From contig JABCTZ010000011.1 of NCBI GenBank assembly GCA_018238155.1, positions 62,001-126,000 of the forward strand: a DNA stretch of 64,000 nucleotides, read 5' to 3'. This document shows positions 9,191 to 18,054 of the stretch, in pieces (position 1 is the stretch's first letter; each line of letters starts with the position of its first letter). The notes under the pieces are model-generated. The model was given only the letters and a program-made list of their open reading frames with translations. It was not told where the DNA came from and searched no databases. The stretch comes from Candidatus Heimdallarchaeota archaeon. GTDB taxonomy: Archaea > Asgardarchaeota > Heimdallarchaeia > JABLTI01. Position numbers and translations under genes: made by a program.

Positions 9191-10105
9191 TTAATCAAAC
9201 CAAGTGTAGCTTGAATAGTCTCTTTTTTGTGAATTCTGATCAGAGCACTCATCTTCTGCATCTTCCCATGCTTCTACCGCAGTATCTTCTACTTCAACAG
9301 CATCAAAGAAGTAATATGAGAATTCTCCTTCTTGATTTGGATATCCTGTACGGAAGTCTGCTTCATGAGAAGTATCTGTAGAAGACATTGCTAAATAGGG
9401 ACTTGCAGTAAAATCTGTTGCCCAAGTACCGGAATAACAGGAATCAACAAGCAGACATTTTCGAGCCGAATCCCAATTATCCATATAGGATTTAAATGTG
9501 TCTGAGTAAACTTGTGAATTTTCATTTGATTTGAAATAGGTGTAAGATTTTCCTTCAGAACTATCGTATTCTCCATGACCAATAATATAGCAGAAAAGAG
9601 TATCGGCAGGACGTTCATAGTCATCAACTGTATCACAATCATCACTAACATCATCACTATTAGCAAATTTGAAATATTTTGTATATCCCTCATCATCTAG
9701 TATCTCTTCGTATATATCTATCGTATCCTCATTGCATGCATCATAGGCATAGAAAAAGACAGCAATTTTCTCAGTGATCGCATCAAGTTCGAAATCATTT
9801 GTACCTCCAGAATAGACTATTTTTGTATCAGTATCCCAACGGTAATTCTTCACTACAGATAAATAATAAGGTGAGTTGCCGCTTAATGTCACAGAAAGAC
9901 TATATTCACCTTGACCGTTTGTTGTTGTTGAACCAAGGATATTGAAATAACTATCGGCTAGAACAATTGATGCGCCACTCAATGGATCGCCATATTCACT
10001 TTCAACTGTTCCAGTAAAGTTCGTTGCTCCACGCACATTAATATTTGTGCTCATCATACCAACAAATAGAAAAACTAACATCATAATTCCTAATTTCTTT
10101 TTCAA
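9191..10105 (-). CDS. Secreted caspase-fold (clan CD, C13/C14-like) cysteine peptidase
   Basis: The TTG start at 10105 sits behind a strong GGGAGG. Residues 1-26 are a signal peptide. Residues 28-85 resemble a carboxypeptidase-regulatory/Ig-like module (FTGTVESEYGDPLSGASIVL). Residues 110-304 show the clan CD pattern: IAVFFYAYD first strand, IIGHG with His177-Gly178, and LLVDSCYSG with Cys223 after Asp221. This dyad is shared by caspases, legumain and gingipains. The protein lacks a C-terminal anchor and is rich in Asp/Glu. A likely role is extracellular proteolysis or self-processing. The specificity pocket was not identified. It and the SBBP protein form an exported pair inside the 176-bp repeat bracket. 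Confidence 0.82.
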   Translation of the reverse strand: MKKKLGIMMLVFLFVGMMSTNINVRGATNFTGTVESEYGDPLSGASIVLADSYFNILGSTTTNGQGEYSLSVTLSGNSPYYLSVVKNYRWDTDTKIVYSGGTNDFELDAITEKIAVFFYAYDACNEDTIDIYEEILDDEGYTKYFKFANSDDVSDDCDTVDDYERPADTLFCYIIGHGEYDSSEGKSYTYFKSNENSQVYSDTFKSYMDNWDSARKCLLVDSCYSGTWATDFTASPYLAMSSTDTSHEADFRTGYPNQEGEFSYYFFDAVEVEDTAVEAWEDAEDECSDQNSQKRDYSSYTWFD

Positions 10106-10430
10106 TTTTAATTCCTCCCCTCTTTCTTAATCAAAAGAGTTCAATGTACAATAACAAGGTAATTATATTTAAGACTTCTTGATATCTATGCTTAGATTGT
10201 ACTTACTGAATAACTATTTAGATTTTGTCAGACAAGTAATAATAAAACCGTTATTATCAGTAATGCAAGTCGAAATCAGCAATGGTTTCATATCATGAAT
10301 TTACTTAAGATTCTTCAATTCCATTGTATGAAAATAACACTAAACAATAAAAGATTTTTGTGAGTCGAGTAAGATGGGTTCAGATGCTACCTCAATAATG
10401 ATTTATTGAATTCGCGGTTTTAGTGAAATC
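10106..10430. other. Intergenic spacer without recognisable gene
   Basis: This 325-nt A+T-rich spacer lies between the caspase-like gene and the upstream helical gene, both on the minus strand. Apart from the GGGAGG ribosome site of the caspase-like gene at its left end, nothing was recognised. Confidence 0.5.
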
Positions 10431-11330
10431 CTATTCTTGTAATTGATGTTTTGCTCTGAAATCTTCCAAACCATGAAATTCCATTATCTCATCGATAATC
10501 ATTTTTGCTCCTTCATTATTGTTATAGAGAAAGTCTAATTTCTCTAGAAGAAATCTGGAAGCATGTGGTATTTCTTGAATATAGGAGGAAAATGTTCGAG
10601 CAACAGCTGTAATATATTCATCAATTTGATAATCAAGCGTCATGAATTCTAATAATGGATTAGCAATGAGTTCAAATTGATCGGGAAAATTGGAAAGACT
10701 GTCAATAGCTGATTCTTTGATATCAATGATCCAATATTCGGAATATTCTGGATCAAATGTATCATTAGTAGATATTATTGATGTTCCACCATCATGTCCA
10801 GCAAAGTAGGGGTCCTCAAAATAATGTTCGTCTAGGGCAAGGATTTGAAGAAAAATGGGGATAAGTGATGGGTTTTTGTCAGTATGTGAAAGACGATTTA
10901 AAATCTCAGTAGATTCATAACGCATATCCATATGATTCTCTTTGTTAAGAATAATTCGACGAGAAATTTCAATACTTCTAGCTTGAAATTCTTTCATATG
11001 ATAAAGAACATAAGCTAACCGATATAAAATATAAGGACATTCAGTATCATCCTTCAAGAGATTAGTAACAAAAGAGGGTATGACTTGAGCTATTTCTATG
11101 ATTTTTGCAATAATAAAAACTAAACATTTTCTATTGGTAACATCAACTTCCTGTTCAAGCTGGGCTAACAGGAACTCAAAAATACTGGAAATAAAATCCG
11201 GCTTTATATTAATGGTTGAATTTTCAAAATATTGGAAATCAATCGCTAAAACATCTATTCCTATTGCTTCACAAAGCTGCTCAATAATTGCATCACCTTT
11301 ATCATCAAATTGTAAAACTTCATCAATCAT
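10431..11330 (-). CDS. Helical (HEAT/ARM-like) protein of unknown function
   Basis: The 299-aa protein has no signal peptide or membrane segment. It is almost entirely helical, acidic and repetitive, as in HEAT/ARM solenoids (CLVFIIAKIIEIAQVIPSFVTNLL, then RYESTEILNRLSHTDKNPSLIPIF). It contains a central acidic non-helical insert (GGTSIISTNDTFDPEYSEYW). No enzyme motif was seen. The 176-bp repeat copy 2 begins 30 nt upstream of its ATG, so its promoter is probably inside the repeat. This resembles adaptor proteins or island cargo. No family was recognised. Confidence 0.6.
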   Translation of the reverse strand: MIDEVLQFDDKGDAIIEQLCEAIGIDVLAIDFQYFENSTINIKPDFISSIFEFLLAQLEQEVDVTNRKCLVFIIAKIIEIAQVIPSFVTNLLKDDTECPYILYRLAYVLYHMKEFQARSIEISRRIILNKENHMDMRYESTEILNRLSHTDKNPSLIPIFLQILALDEHYFEDPYFAGHDGGTSIISTNDTFDPEYSEYWIIDIKESAIDSLSNFPDQFELIANPLLEFMTLDYQIDEYITAVARTFSSYIQEIPHASRFLLEKLDFLYNNNEGAKMIIDEIMEFHGLEDFRAKHQLQE

Positions 11331-11360
11331 TAGAAATCCTCACTCTTTCCTAGTGTTATC

Positions 11361-11536
11361 TTCTTTATAAAATACTAAATGAAAGCCAAAAATTAGTGAA
11401 TTGTAATATCAGACAAAGAAAGGGAAAGAATATTTCTCATTTAAATATCAAATGACTCTTTACTCCCTTTTTCTTTTATTTCAACAATTTTGTTTCTTTT
11501 TTCCCCTTCTACTTAATATAGAAATAAAAACAAAAA
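11361..11536. repeat. 176-bp direct repeat, copy 2
   Basis: It has the same length and orientation as 7155-7330, with about 174 of 176 positions identical. It fills most of the 331-nt gap between the divergent helical-protein gene (minus) and the restriction-modification gene (plus), so it may supply promoter sequence to one or both. Confidence 0.85.
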
Positions 11537-11679
11537 TATTCCAGAGCTAAGTGTTACAAACATCTTAATTACACAATCTTAAAAAATATGGGAAACGATA
11601 AAAACATGCGGTGTAGGCACAAATTTTAATAATTTCTAAGCAATCAATATTTAGTATTTAAATGAGAAGGAAGTGGCTA

Positions 11680-11880
11680 ATGATAAAGGAAATTGAAAGT
11701 AAACTTGAAGAATTTCTATCTTTTGCAAAAAAATTGTCTGGTAGAGAAAAACAAGAAGCCCAAACTTTCTTGAACCATTTATTCGAAGCATTTGGACATG
11801 AAGGGGTTATTGAGTGTGGAGCTTCTTTTGAAACCTCAATAAAAATCGAGAACAAAACCTATTATGCAGATTTGTTTTGA
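11680..11880 (+). pseudogene. N-terminal nuclease fragment of the MmeI-like enzyme, ended by in-frame TGA
   Basis: The ATG at 11680 follows GAAGGAAG by a good distance (an in-frame ATG also exists at 11662). The frame stops at TGA 11878-11880 and continues in the same frame into the 898-aa methyltransferase ORF. With TGA read as a residue, the text gives Asp64, nine positions, then Glu74-Met-Lys76. This is the D-X9-E-X-K spacing described for the MmeI nuclease site. Family members have Trp at the TGA position (DLFWP), so a TGG-to-TGA change is the simplest explanation. The fragment alone cannot hold a complete active site. Confidence 0.75.
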
Positions 11881-11901
11881 CCTGAAAAAGTATTAATAGA
11901 A

Positions 11902-14598
11902 ATGAAATCAAGAGGGGAAGATTTAAACAAACATATAAGTCAAGCTAAATTCTACTGGATAAATATCTATAAAATGCGACCTTCTTATGTCATTTTGTGT
12001 AATTTTGATGAATTTTGGATATTTGATTGGAACAAACAACCCGATCCAATTGATAAAATACATATAGATAATTTAGTAATTAGATGGAGAGCTTTATCAT
12101 TTCTTTACACTGGTGGAGATATAAAACCTATATTCAATAATGATAGAGTTGCTGTTACAGAAGTAGCAGCACAAAAAATAGCAAAATTATATTTGAGTCT
12201 AATAAAGAGAGGTGTAAGTCATGAAAAAGCTCAAATGTTTACACTTCAATGTTTAGTTTGTTTTTTTGCTGAAGATACTGGTTTATTTCCAGTCCGAGGT
12301 TTTTTCACAGAATTAATCCAAGATTGTATAAATGGAGCTAATAGTTACGATCTTTTTAAATTACTTTTTACTAAGATGAATTCAACAAAAAAAGAAACAG
12401 GAGGTAGATTTAAAGAAGTTTCATATTTCGATGGTGGTATTTTTGAAATCATACAACCTATTGAATTAAACAAGAGTGAATTGGAAAATTTACTCGCAGT
12501 AGCTCTTCATGATTGGTCTAAAATCCAACCTGCTATTTTTGGCAATATATTTGAATCAAGTCTAAGAAAAGATGAACGTCATAAATATGGTGCTCATTAT
12601 ACAAGAGAATCAGACATTATGAAAATAATTGAGCCAACTATTCTGCGACCGATTAGATTAAAAATTAATGAGGTAAAATCACTAAAAGATTTGGAGAAGA
12701 TTTGGATTTCTTTAAGTAAAATGAGAATTCTAGATCCTGCTTGTGGAAGTGGTAATTTTCTCTATATAGCGTTTAGGGAACTAAAATATTTAGAACTTGA
12801 TTTAATACGAAAAATGATAACTGATTATCCATCACTTGAGAAGAAAAAATTCTCTTTACAATCAAAAATTAAATCAACACAATTTTTCGGAATTGATACT
12901 AATCCTTTTGCAATAGAACTTGCCAAAATAACATTATCATTCGCAAAGAAAGATGCAATAGATACTTTTAATGAATTCAATAATCAGCGTTTGTTGCATT
13001 ATGATGGTGAGAGTCCTTTGCCTTTTGATAATCTAGATACAAATTTCATCATTGATGATGCCCTATTTATTGAATGGCCGGTTGCAGATATAATCATTGG
13101 TAATCCTCCATTTCAGTCTAAAAATAAGATGATTGAAGAATTTGGACCAGAATATGTGGAGAAGTTAAGAAAACAATTTCCAGATGTAAATGGTAGAGTA
13201 GATTACTGTGTTTATTGGTTCCGCAAAGCTCATAACAAGTTAAAAGAAGGTGGTAAAGCAGGGCTTGTTGGTACAAATACAATCAGACAAACTTATTCAA
13301 AAAAAGATGGGTTAGAGTATATTATTGAAAATAATGGGACTATTATAGAAGCTGTTTCCACTATGCCATGGAGTGGGGAAGCTCAAGTTCACGTTTCCAT
13401 TGTAAATTGGATTAAGGGAGAGATAGATGAATCTAAGAATAAGAAATTACTATTCTATGATGAGAAAAACCCCAATAATTTACTTGAGGAATATGATCTA
13501 GAATGGATACCTTCTTCTCTATCACAAAAAATAGATGTCATCTCAGCTAAAGAATTGATTACAAATAAGAATTCAGGAACTTGTTACCAAGGTCAAACTC
13601 ATGGACACAGCGGGTTTATTTTATCTCGACAACAAGCTAAAGATATTTTCAAAAGGGAACCTGAAGCAAGAGAAATAATTTTTCCTTACTTAATAGCGAA
13701 CGCAATGCTGGGTAATATAAAATCTCGTCCAGACCGATTAGTGATAGATTTTCAATCGATGTCTTTATTTGATGCACAGAGATTTAAAACCCCATTTAAA
13801 ATAGTAAAACAAAAAGTTCTACCAACAATTGAACAAAAAGCTGATGAAGAAAAGAAGTTATTTGAAAAACTAAAGAAAAAAGATACCGTTCGTCAAAATC
13901 ATTTAAAGAAATGGTGGTTATTTTGGAGAACTAGAAAGGATTTAATAAATCAAATTCAGACTATTCCAAGATACATTGCTTGTAGTCAGGTTGCAAAAAG
14001 ATCAATATTTGATTTTGTCTCATCAAATATTAGACTAAATGCTGCACTAATAGCATTTCCTTTAAGTGATGATTATTCATTTGGTATTTTACAGAGTTTA
14101 TTTCATTGGGAATGGATAAAAGCACGCTGTTCAACTTTGAAAGGAGATTATAGATATACAATAACAACAATCTATAATACATTTCCCTGGCCTCAATTTG
14201 GTATTATAAACGATATTGATATTCAAGATAACTTGGATGAAAAAATTGAACTTTGTATTGATGTAGCAAATAAAGCTAGAGAATTAAGAGTAACGCGGAA
14301 CAAACTAAGAGACGAAAAACATTTGTCATTAAGAGATATGTATAGAACACTAGAATTGCCTGGAGATAATATTCTAAGAAAATTACATGAAGAACTAGAT
14401 AACGCTGTAAGAAAAGCTTATTCCTATGGATTAATAGATACAGAAAAAACTTTTGATCCATTAAAACTACTTCTTCAATTGAATAACGCTTGTAAACATT
14501 TTGAAGAAGAAAATAAAAACCTTATAAAACCTGGGTTGCCATTTTTCTGTAAGAAAAAAGAATTCTATTCAGATGATTGTATAAGTTATCAAATATAA
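11902..14598 (+). CDS. Type IIL/IIG (MmeI-like) DNA methyltransferase, remainder of an R-M fusion
   Basis: The 898-aa ORF begins at the Met inside the nuclease E-M-K motif and has no ribosome site of its own, so it is best seen as the rest of a ~970-aa single-chain restriction-modification enzyme. Residues ~60-240 are the helical spacer. SAM-binding motif I DPACGSGNF starts at residue 278, and the amino-methyltransferase motif IV NPPF starts at 401, as in adenine-N6 enzymes. A target-recognition region follows (GQTHGHSGFIL) with helical C-terminal parts (LRVTRNKLRDEKHLSLRDMYRTLE). If translated separately, it would methylate without cutting. The MmeI-family assignment is strong. The recognition site cannot be read from sequence. 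Confidence 0.85.
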   Translation: MKSRGEDLNKHISQAKFYWINIYKMRPSYVILCNFDEFWIFDWNKQPDPIDKIHIDNLVIRWRALSFLYTGGDIKPIFNNDRVAVTEVAAQKIAKLYLSLIKRGVSHEKAQMFTLQCLVCFFAEDTGLFPVRGFFTELIQDCINGANSYDLFKLLFTKMNSTKKETGGRFKEVSYFDGGIFEIIQPIELNKSELENLLAVALHDWSKIQPAIFGNIFESSLRKDERHKYGAHYTRESDIMKIIEPTILRPIRLKINEVKSLKDLEKIWISLSKMRILDPACGSGNFLYIAFRELKYLELDLIRKMITDYPSLEKKKFSLQSKIKSTQFFGIDTNPFAIELAKITLSFAKKDAIDTFNEFNNQRLLHYDGESPLPFDNLDTNFIIDDALFIEWPVADIIIGNPPFQSKNKMIEEFGPEYVEKLRKQFPDVNGRVDYCVYWFRKAHNKLKEGGKAGLVGTNTIRQTYSKKDGLEYIIENNGTIIEAVSTMPWSGEAQVHVSIVNWIKGEIDESKNKKLLFYDEKNPNNLLEEYDLEWIPSSLSQKIDVISAKELITNKNSGTCYQGQTHGHSGFILSRQQAKDIFKREPEAREIIFPYLIANAMLGNIKSRPDRLVIDFQSMSLFDAQRFKTPFKIVKQKVLPTIEQKADEEKKLFEKLKKKDTVRQNHLKKWWLFWRTRKDLINQIQTIPRYIACSQVAKRSIFDFVSSNIRLNAALIAFPLSDDYSFGILQSLFHWEWIKARCSTLKGDYRYTITTIYNTFPWPQFGIINDIDIQDNLDEKIELCIDVANKARELRVTRNKLRDEKHLSLRDMYRTLELPGDNILRKLHEELDNAVRKAYSYGLIDTEKTFDPLKLLLQLNNACKHFEEENKNLIKPGLPFFCKKKEFYSDDCISYQI

Positions 14599-14689
14599 AC
14601 CTAAATATTTCTAGACACTCTTTAGAATTAAATCATTTGTCTACTTATTCTAAAAAAAGAGTCTACAAGAAGGAAAAGAGAAAAGAATG

Positions 14690-14716
14690 TGGCGGACACA
14701 GTAGAATATGAATCCA
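14690..14716 (-). repeat. Third, degenerate tRNA 3'-end-like copy
   Basis: It aligns with the copies at 3383 and 7366 (GTGGCGGACACAGTAGAATA and onward, with about six substitutions) and keeps the same left flank GAGAAAAGAATGTGG. It sits in the short gap between two convergent genes. This is a probable decayed attachment site or tRNA-derived repeat. Confidence 0.45.
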
Positions 14717-14726
14717 AGCTCTTTTG

Positions 14727-15596
14727 TTAAATATTAAATAGATCTTTATTTTCCTTCCCTTTTTTAGTAACATATTCCCTTTTTTCTTCATTATAATAAA
14801 TAGTATCAATAGGTAGTATATCTTTAGGTATTGGAGTATTTGCTACTGGATTAATATAGAGAGTTGCTTTCTTATCAGTCAATGTAAACGCATTTAAATT
14901 TGTAGTAATTAAGATAGCACTCACATCACGATTTCTGTAAAAAAAAGTGTTATTTTTTTCATCATATTTTCCAATTTGACCTTCAATAATTAATTGTATC
15001 TCAGATTCTTCAATTGACATAACAAATCCATAAATAGCATCCTTAATTGTTTCATTATCAATTGGTAATCCATTAGTACAGATATTCAAAGCTAAAATGT
15101 ATGGTTTATTTTGTAAAGAATATTTTGCTGGGTGTTTTTTATTTATTGCAACTCTCAATATTTCAATTGGTCTTGTTTCGTGTATCGTTAAGGAACCAAC
15201 TCTTCCTTCTTTTGTTTCCTGTTGTGATTTTTTTTTACTTACTTTTGCTTCAAGATAGAATTTAGTTTGTTTCCGTTTGGCATAAAAATCTGGAGTATTT
15301 TCCTCATTTTCTATATCCGGATGAATTTTAATATCATAACCACTTAAAAATAACATCTCATGTAAATAGAGTTCAAATAGTGCTCCTCTATGAACTCCAA
15401 TTTCATTTGCGATAAATCTTCGGTAAACCTCACAATTTATATTTTCGGGAAATCTATTAAACCATTTTTGTAATCTAAATTTGACCTTAGTAATTTCTGA
15501 ACTATCTGATTCAAGTAAACAACAATACTCAGAATCATTCTTTTTCTTCTCATTACAATTTTCTTTTCGTTCTGAATTAAATAATTTAAGGTTCAC
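14727..15596 (-). CDS. PD-(D/E)XK-type nuclease, probable restriction or defence effector
   Basis: The GTG start at 15596 follows the AbrB-like gene by 8 nt. Residues 70-118 contain GALFELYLHEML (Glu75/Glu80), GYDIKIHPDIE, TPDFYAK (Asp103) and FYLEAKV (Glu116-Ala-Lys118). This gives the E, PD and ExK layout of the nuclease superfamily. The remaining ~170 residues alternate strands and helices with no recognised domain. Length and context suggest a restriction-like endonuclease or a toxin with its regulator upstream. No methyltransferase partner accompanies it unless it borrows the MmeI-like one, which faces it convergently. Confidence 0.7.
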   Translation of the reverse strand: MNLKLFNSERKENCNEKKKNDSEYCCLLESDSSEITKVKFRLQKWFNRFPENINCEVYRRFIANEIGVHRGALFELYLHEMLFLSGYDIKIHPDIENEENTPDFYAKRKQTKFYLEAKVSKKKSQQETKEGRVGSLTIHETRPIEILRVAINKKHPAKYSLQNKPYILALNICTNGLPIDNETIKDAIYGFVMSIEESEIQLIIEGQIGKYDEKNNTFFYRNRDVSAILITTNLNAFTLTDKKATLYINPVANTPIPKDILPIDTIYYNEEKREYVTKKGKENKDLFNI

Positions 15597-15604
15597 TGTT
15601 TTTC

Positions 15605-15775
15605 CTAATCCTTTGGATATGATATTTCAACTTCTTTAGTTATAAATATTAAACCGTTGTCGTCTTGTAAGAAGATTAAATCATCTCCTTTACAAAGATC
15701 TAATTTATCTCTTACTGTTTTTGGTAATGTAATCTGACTTTTAGTTGCTAATTTAGCACTTCCGAGAAATTTCAT
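15605..15775 (-). CDS. AbrB/SpoVT-type swapped-hairpin DNA-binding protein, 56 aa
   Basis: This small gene reads MKFLGSAKLATKSQITLPKT, then VRDKLDLCKGDDLIF, the standard AbrB/MazE-like N-terminal hairpin dimer domain (K-x-Q-I-T-L-P-K-x-V-R). It lies directly upstream of the PD-(D/E)XK nuclease on the same strand and divergent from the 711-aa gene. It may act as antitoxin, controller of the nuclease, or local repressor of the divergent promoters in 15776-15918. This family often autoregulates. The sequence alone does not choose between these roles. Confidence 0.8.
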   Translation of the reverse strand: MKFLGSAKLATKSQITLPKTVRDKLDLCKGDDLIFLQDDNGLIFITKEVEISYPKD

Positions 15776-15918
15776 TAATTGCACCTATATAATTATTTGA
15801 TTCAAGTAAAATAAACCTTTCCTTAAAATCAATTAAAAATAACAATATTGGTAAAACCCAATAATTTGGGAACCCCTTAAATAAAACCTTCTCCTATATA
15901 TCTATAGGTGATAAGAAA

Positions 15919-18054
15919 ATGGCTCTAGTAATAAAAAACAAGATTTCTTCATACACAAAAGAAAACAGAGTACTCATTTATCAAAAAGAGAAAAAAATTA
16001 GAGGTTCTCATTATAGTATTTATTCGGATGGAACAATAGAGATTAGAGGAAAGCTATTGAGTAGTACTAAATTTACTATACCAAAAGATTTGTTCCAATG
16101 GTTTGAAATCTCCAATCCATCAAGGATATTTTATGTGGAAATCAAATTGTTTCCAATAAACACCTATAGTGCTGATATTAAAGCACGGTTTTTATGCGAA
16201 AAATATGGAACCTTCATTCAATTTTTGGAACAGCTAGATCTAAAGATTGGAGAACAAGTTTTATTTAAACTTGATTTTAGAAATTCGAATATCAAACCCA
16301 CTCCTAAATTCCATAAAACACTAGCTTTGTTAGAATTACATTCCTTACCCTCTATTGAAACTCTAACTTATCTTTTTACTGGCGGTAAAGGGAATCGCGA
16401 GTTCTCTCTCTATAAAGATAACAGAAATGTTCTTTTTGTAAAGGCTAATGGGACGCTAAGAGATGGTGGTTCAGTCTCTCTGTCACAAGAATTGGGATAT
16501 TATATTGAGGATTGGTTTGAAAAAGATCATTTAGTTTACGCTTCCAAGGATAAAGAAGAAGCAAAAATAATAGAATCTAGAATAATTCGAAAAAATACTA
16601 CAAGACATCTTGAAAAATGCATCTATTTTCCTTATCAAGGGAAAAGTAAACCAATTTCATTTGTGATCTCTTCCCATGAATTTCAGTTAACAAGAGATGC
16701 AATTCAAGACTTTGATATCAAACAATCTTTAACAGAAAAAGGAATATCAATAAGTCGTTTTAAATCACATTCTCTTTTAATTGGAAATCATTGTGATTAT
16801 AAATTTGAGGCTAAAATTAGAAAAATTGCTCATCAATTCTCTTCGAATTATGATTGGTTCAATTCTCCTGAGGTTTACTTAGAATTTAATAATCAAAATT
16901 ATACCATTCAAGGAAATTTCAAAACAGTTGACAATATCATTACAGAAAGAAACCTACTAAAAATACTACTAATGGAAATAAAGACATCTGATAAAAATTT
17001 AGGAAGTGAATTAGAATATGCTATTGCGAGTATATTACACACTAAAAGCATGTTTAATCGAGACTACGTTTTTCCTATTCTTTTTATCAACCAAGATACT
17101 AAACGATTGAATGGTAGTTTAATCATAACTGAAAATTTCGGTTTCTCTTGCGGAATTATACTTATTGGTCCCGAAAAGGCATCTTCCCTTCAAGAATCTC
17201 CTCAAAAATTATTGAGTATTTTGAATGATTACACTGAAAAAATGAATATTCTTTCCAAAGAACGGTCAAAACTAATTCATCCCATTTCAGGCAATATAAC
17301 AACAAATATACTTCTGCAGAAAGAGGCATATCAACTTTTAGCTAATTCAAAACTTTCTGAAAACAAGATAATTCCTATTTATTGTTTATTAATGGGAATT
17401 ACTCTTACTGATTTTTGGTTATTATATAGATATTTTAGAGAATCAATTAATAATTGTCAAATGCAAAACCAGAGTGATTTTGGTATTCTTCAAGATGTTG
17501 AAAAGAAATCACCAAATTTAGCAATTTTTGATTATTTACATAATCTTTTAGTGGAAAAGGGCTATTTTGCTCTTTTAGCGCTAAAATCAAAGTTACCTCA
17601 AAATGAAGACTTGCACATTCTTTTACAAAATCAAGATCTCATACTTGAAAGATTCCCAGCTTGTATAAAAATTCGTGACATCTGGAAACGAAAGAGAGGT
17701 AAGGGAACTGCTTATGAACATGAAATAAGAAAGAAATTAATTAAGAATGGATATCAAGTAGCTTCCAATGTTATGCTTTCAAATCTTAGTAAACCATTTG
17801 AAGTTGACCACTTAGCTTTTAAGAATAACGCAATTACTCTTGTAAGCTGTAAAGATAGACGAAATATATCTTATGAACCAGATCTTCCACATTTGATAAG
17901 AGAAGCAGCAAACGTTCTTGAGTTTCGCAAAAACCTTCTTAATATTGATACTGCAATTCTTTATGTAAAAGTCAACCCCAACTTCTTTCACAATCAACAA
18001 TTACTGTTTGGACAGAAACCTTGGGTCAAAAATGTTGAAATAATAATTGAATGA
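15919..18054 (+). CDS. 711-aa protein with C-terminal PD-(D/E)XK-like nuclease domain
   Basis: The ATG follows AGGTGAT, and a TATATAT-rich stretch lies ~20 nt upstream. The first ~590 residues match nothing recognised. Within them is TKFTIPKDLFQWFEI, an AbrB-like hairpin phrase near residue 50, and a largely strand-rich middle. Residues ~590-650 give KGTAYEHEIRKKLIKNGY, FEVDHLAFKNN (Glu628, Asp630) and ITLVSCKD (Ser643-Cys-Lys645). This matches the E/D and (x)CK pattern of Mrr- or Card1/DUF1887-like nucleases. The ORF ends in ATGA overlap with the next gene, so the two are translationally coupled. It is probably a sensor-nuclease (inference). The activating signal is unknown and no CARF domain could be confirmed. 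Confidence 0.65.
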   Translation: MALVIKNKISSYTKENRVLIYQKEKKIRGSHYSIYSDGTIEIRGKLLSSTKFTIPKDLFQWFEISNPSRIFYVEIKLFPINTYSADIKARFLCEKYGTFIQFLEQLDLKIGEQVLFKLDFRNSNIKPTPKFHKTLALLELHSLPSIETLTYLFTGGKGNREFSLYKDNRNVLFVKANGTLRDGGSVSLSQELGYYIEDWFEKDHLVYASKDKEEAKIIESRIIRKNTTRHLEKCIYFPYQGKSKPISFVISSHEFQLTRDAIQDFDIKQSLTEKGISISRFKSHSLLIGNHCDYKFEAKIRKIAHQFSSNYDWFNSPEVYLEFNNQNYTIQGNFKTVDNIITERNLLKILLMEIKTSDKNLGSELEYAIASILHTKSMFNRDYVFPILFINQDTKRLNGSLIITENFGFSCGIILIGPEKASSLQESPQKLLSILNDYTEKMNILSKERSKLIHPISGNITTNILLQKEAYQLLANSKLSENKIIPIYCLLMGITLTDFWLLYRYFRESINNCQMQNQSDFGILQDVEKKSPNLAIFDYLHNLLVEKGYFALLALKSKLPQNEDLHILLQNQDLILERFPACIKIRDIWKRKRGKGTAYEHEIRKKLIKNGYQVASNVMLSNLSKPFEVDHLAFKNNAITLVSCKDRRNISYEPDLPHLIREAANVLEFRKNLLNIDTAILYVKVNPNFFHNQQLLFGQKPWVKNVEIIIE

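Noticed and set aside
9058-9261. 67-codon minus-strand ORF after the caspase-like gene
   Set aside because: It overlaps the C-terminus of the caspase-like gene in another frame, and its composition is that of translated A+T-rich spacer.
11680-14598. Idea that TGA encodes tryptophan genome-wide
   Set aside because: Several intact genes end in TGA at sensible places (for example 7423, 37458-37460 and 45547), so a standard code with local nonsense changes is simpler.
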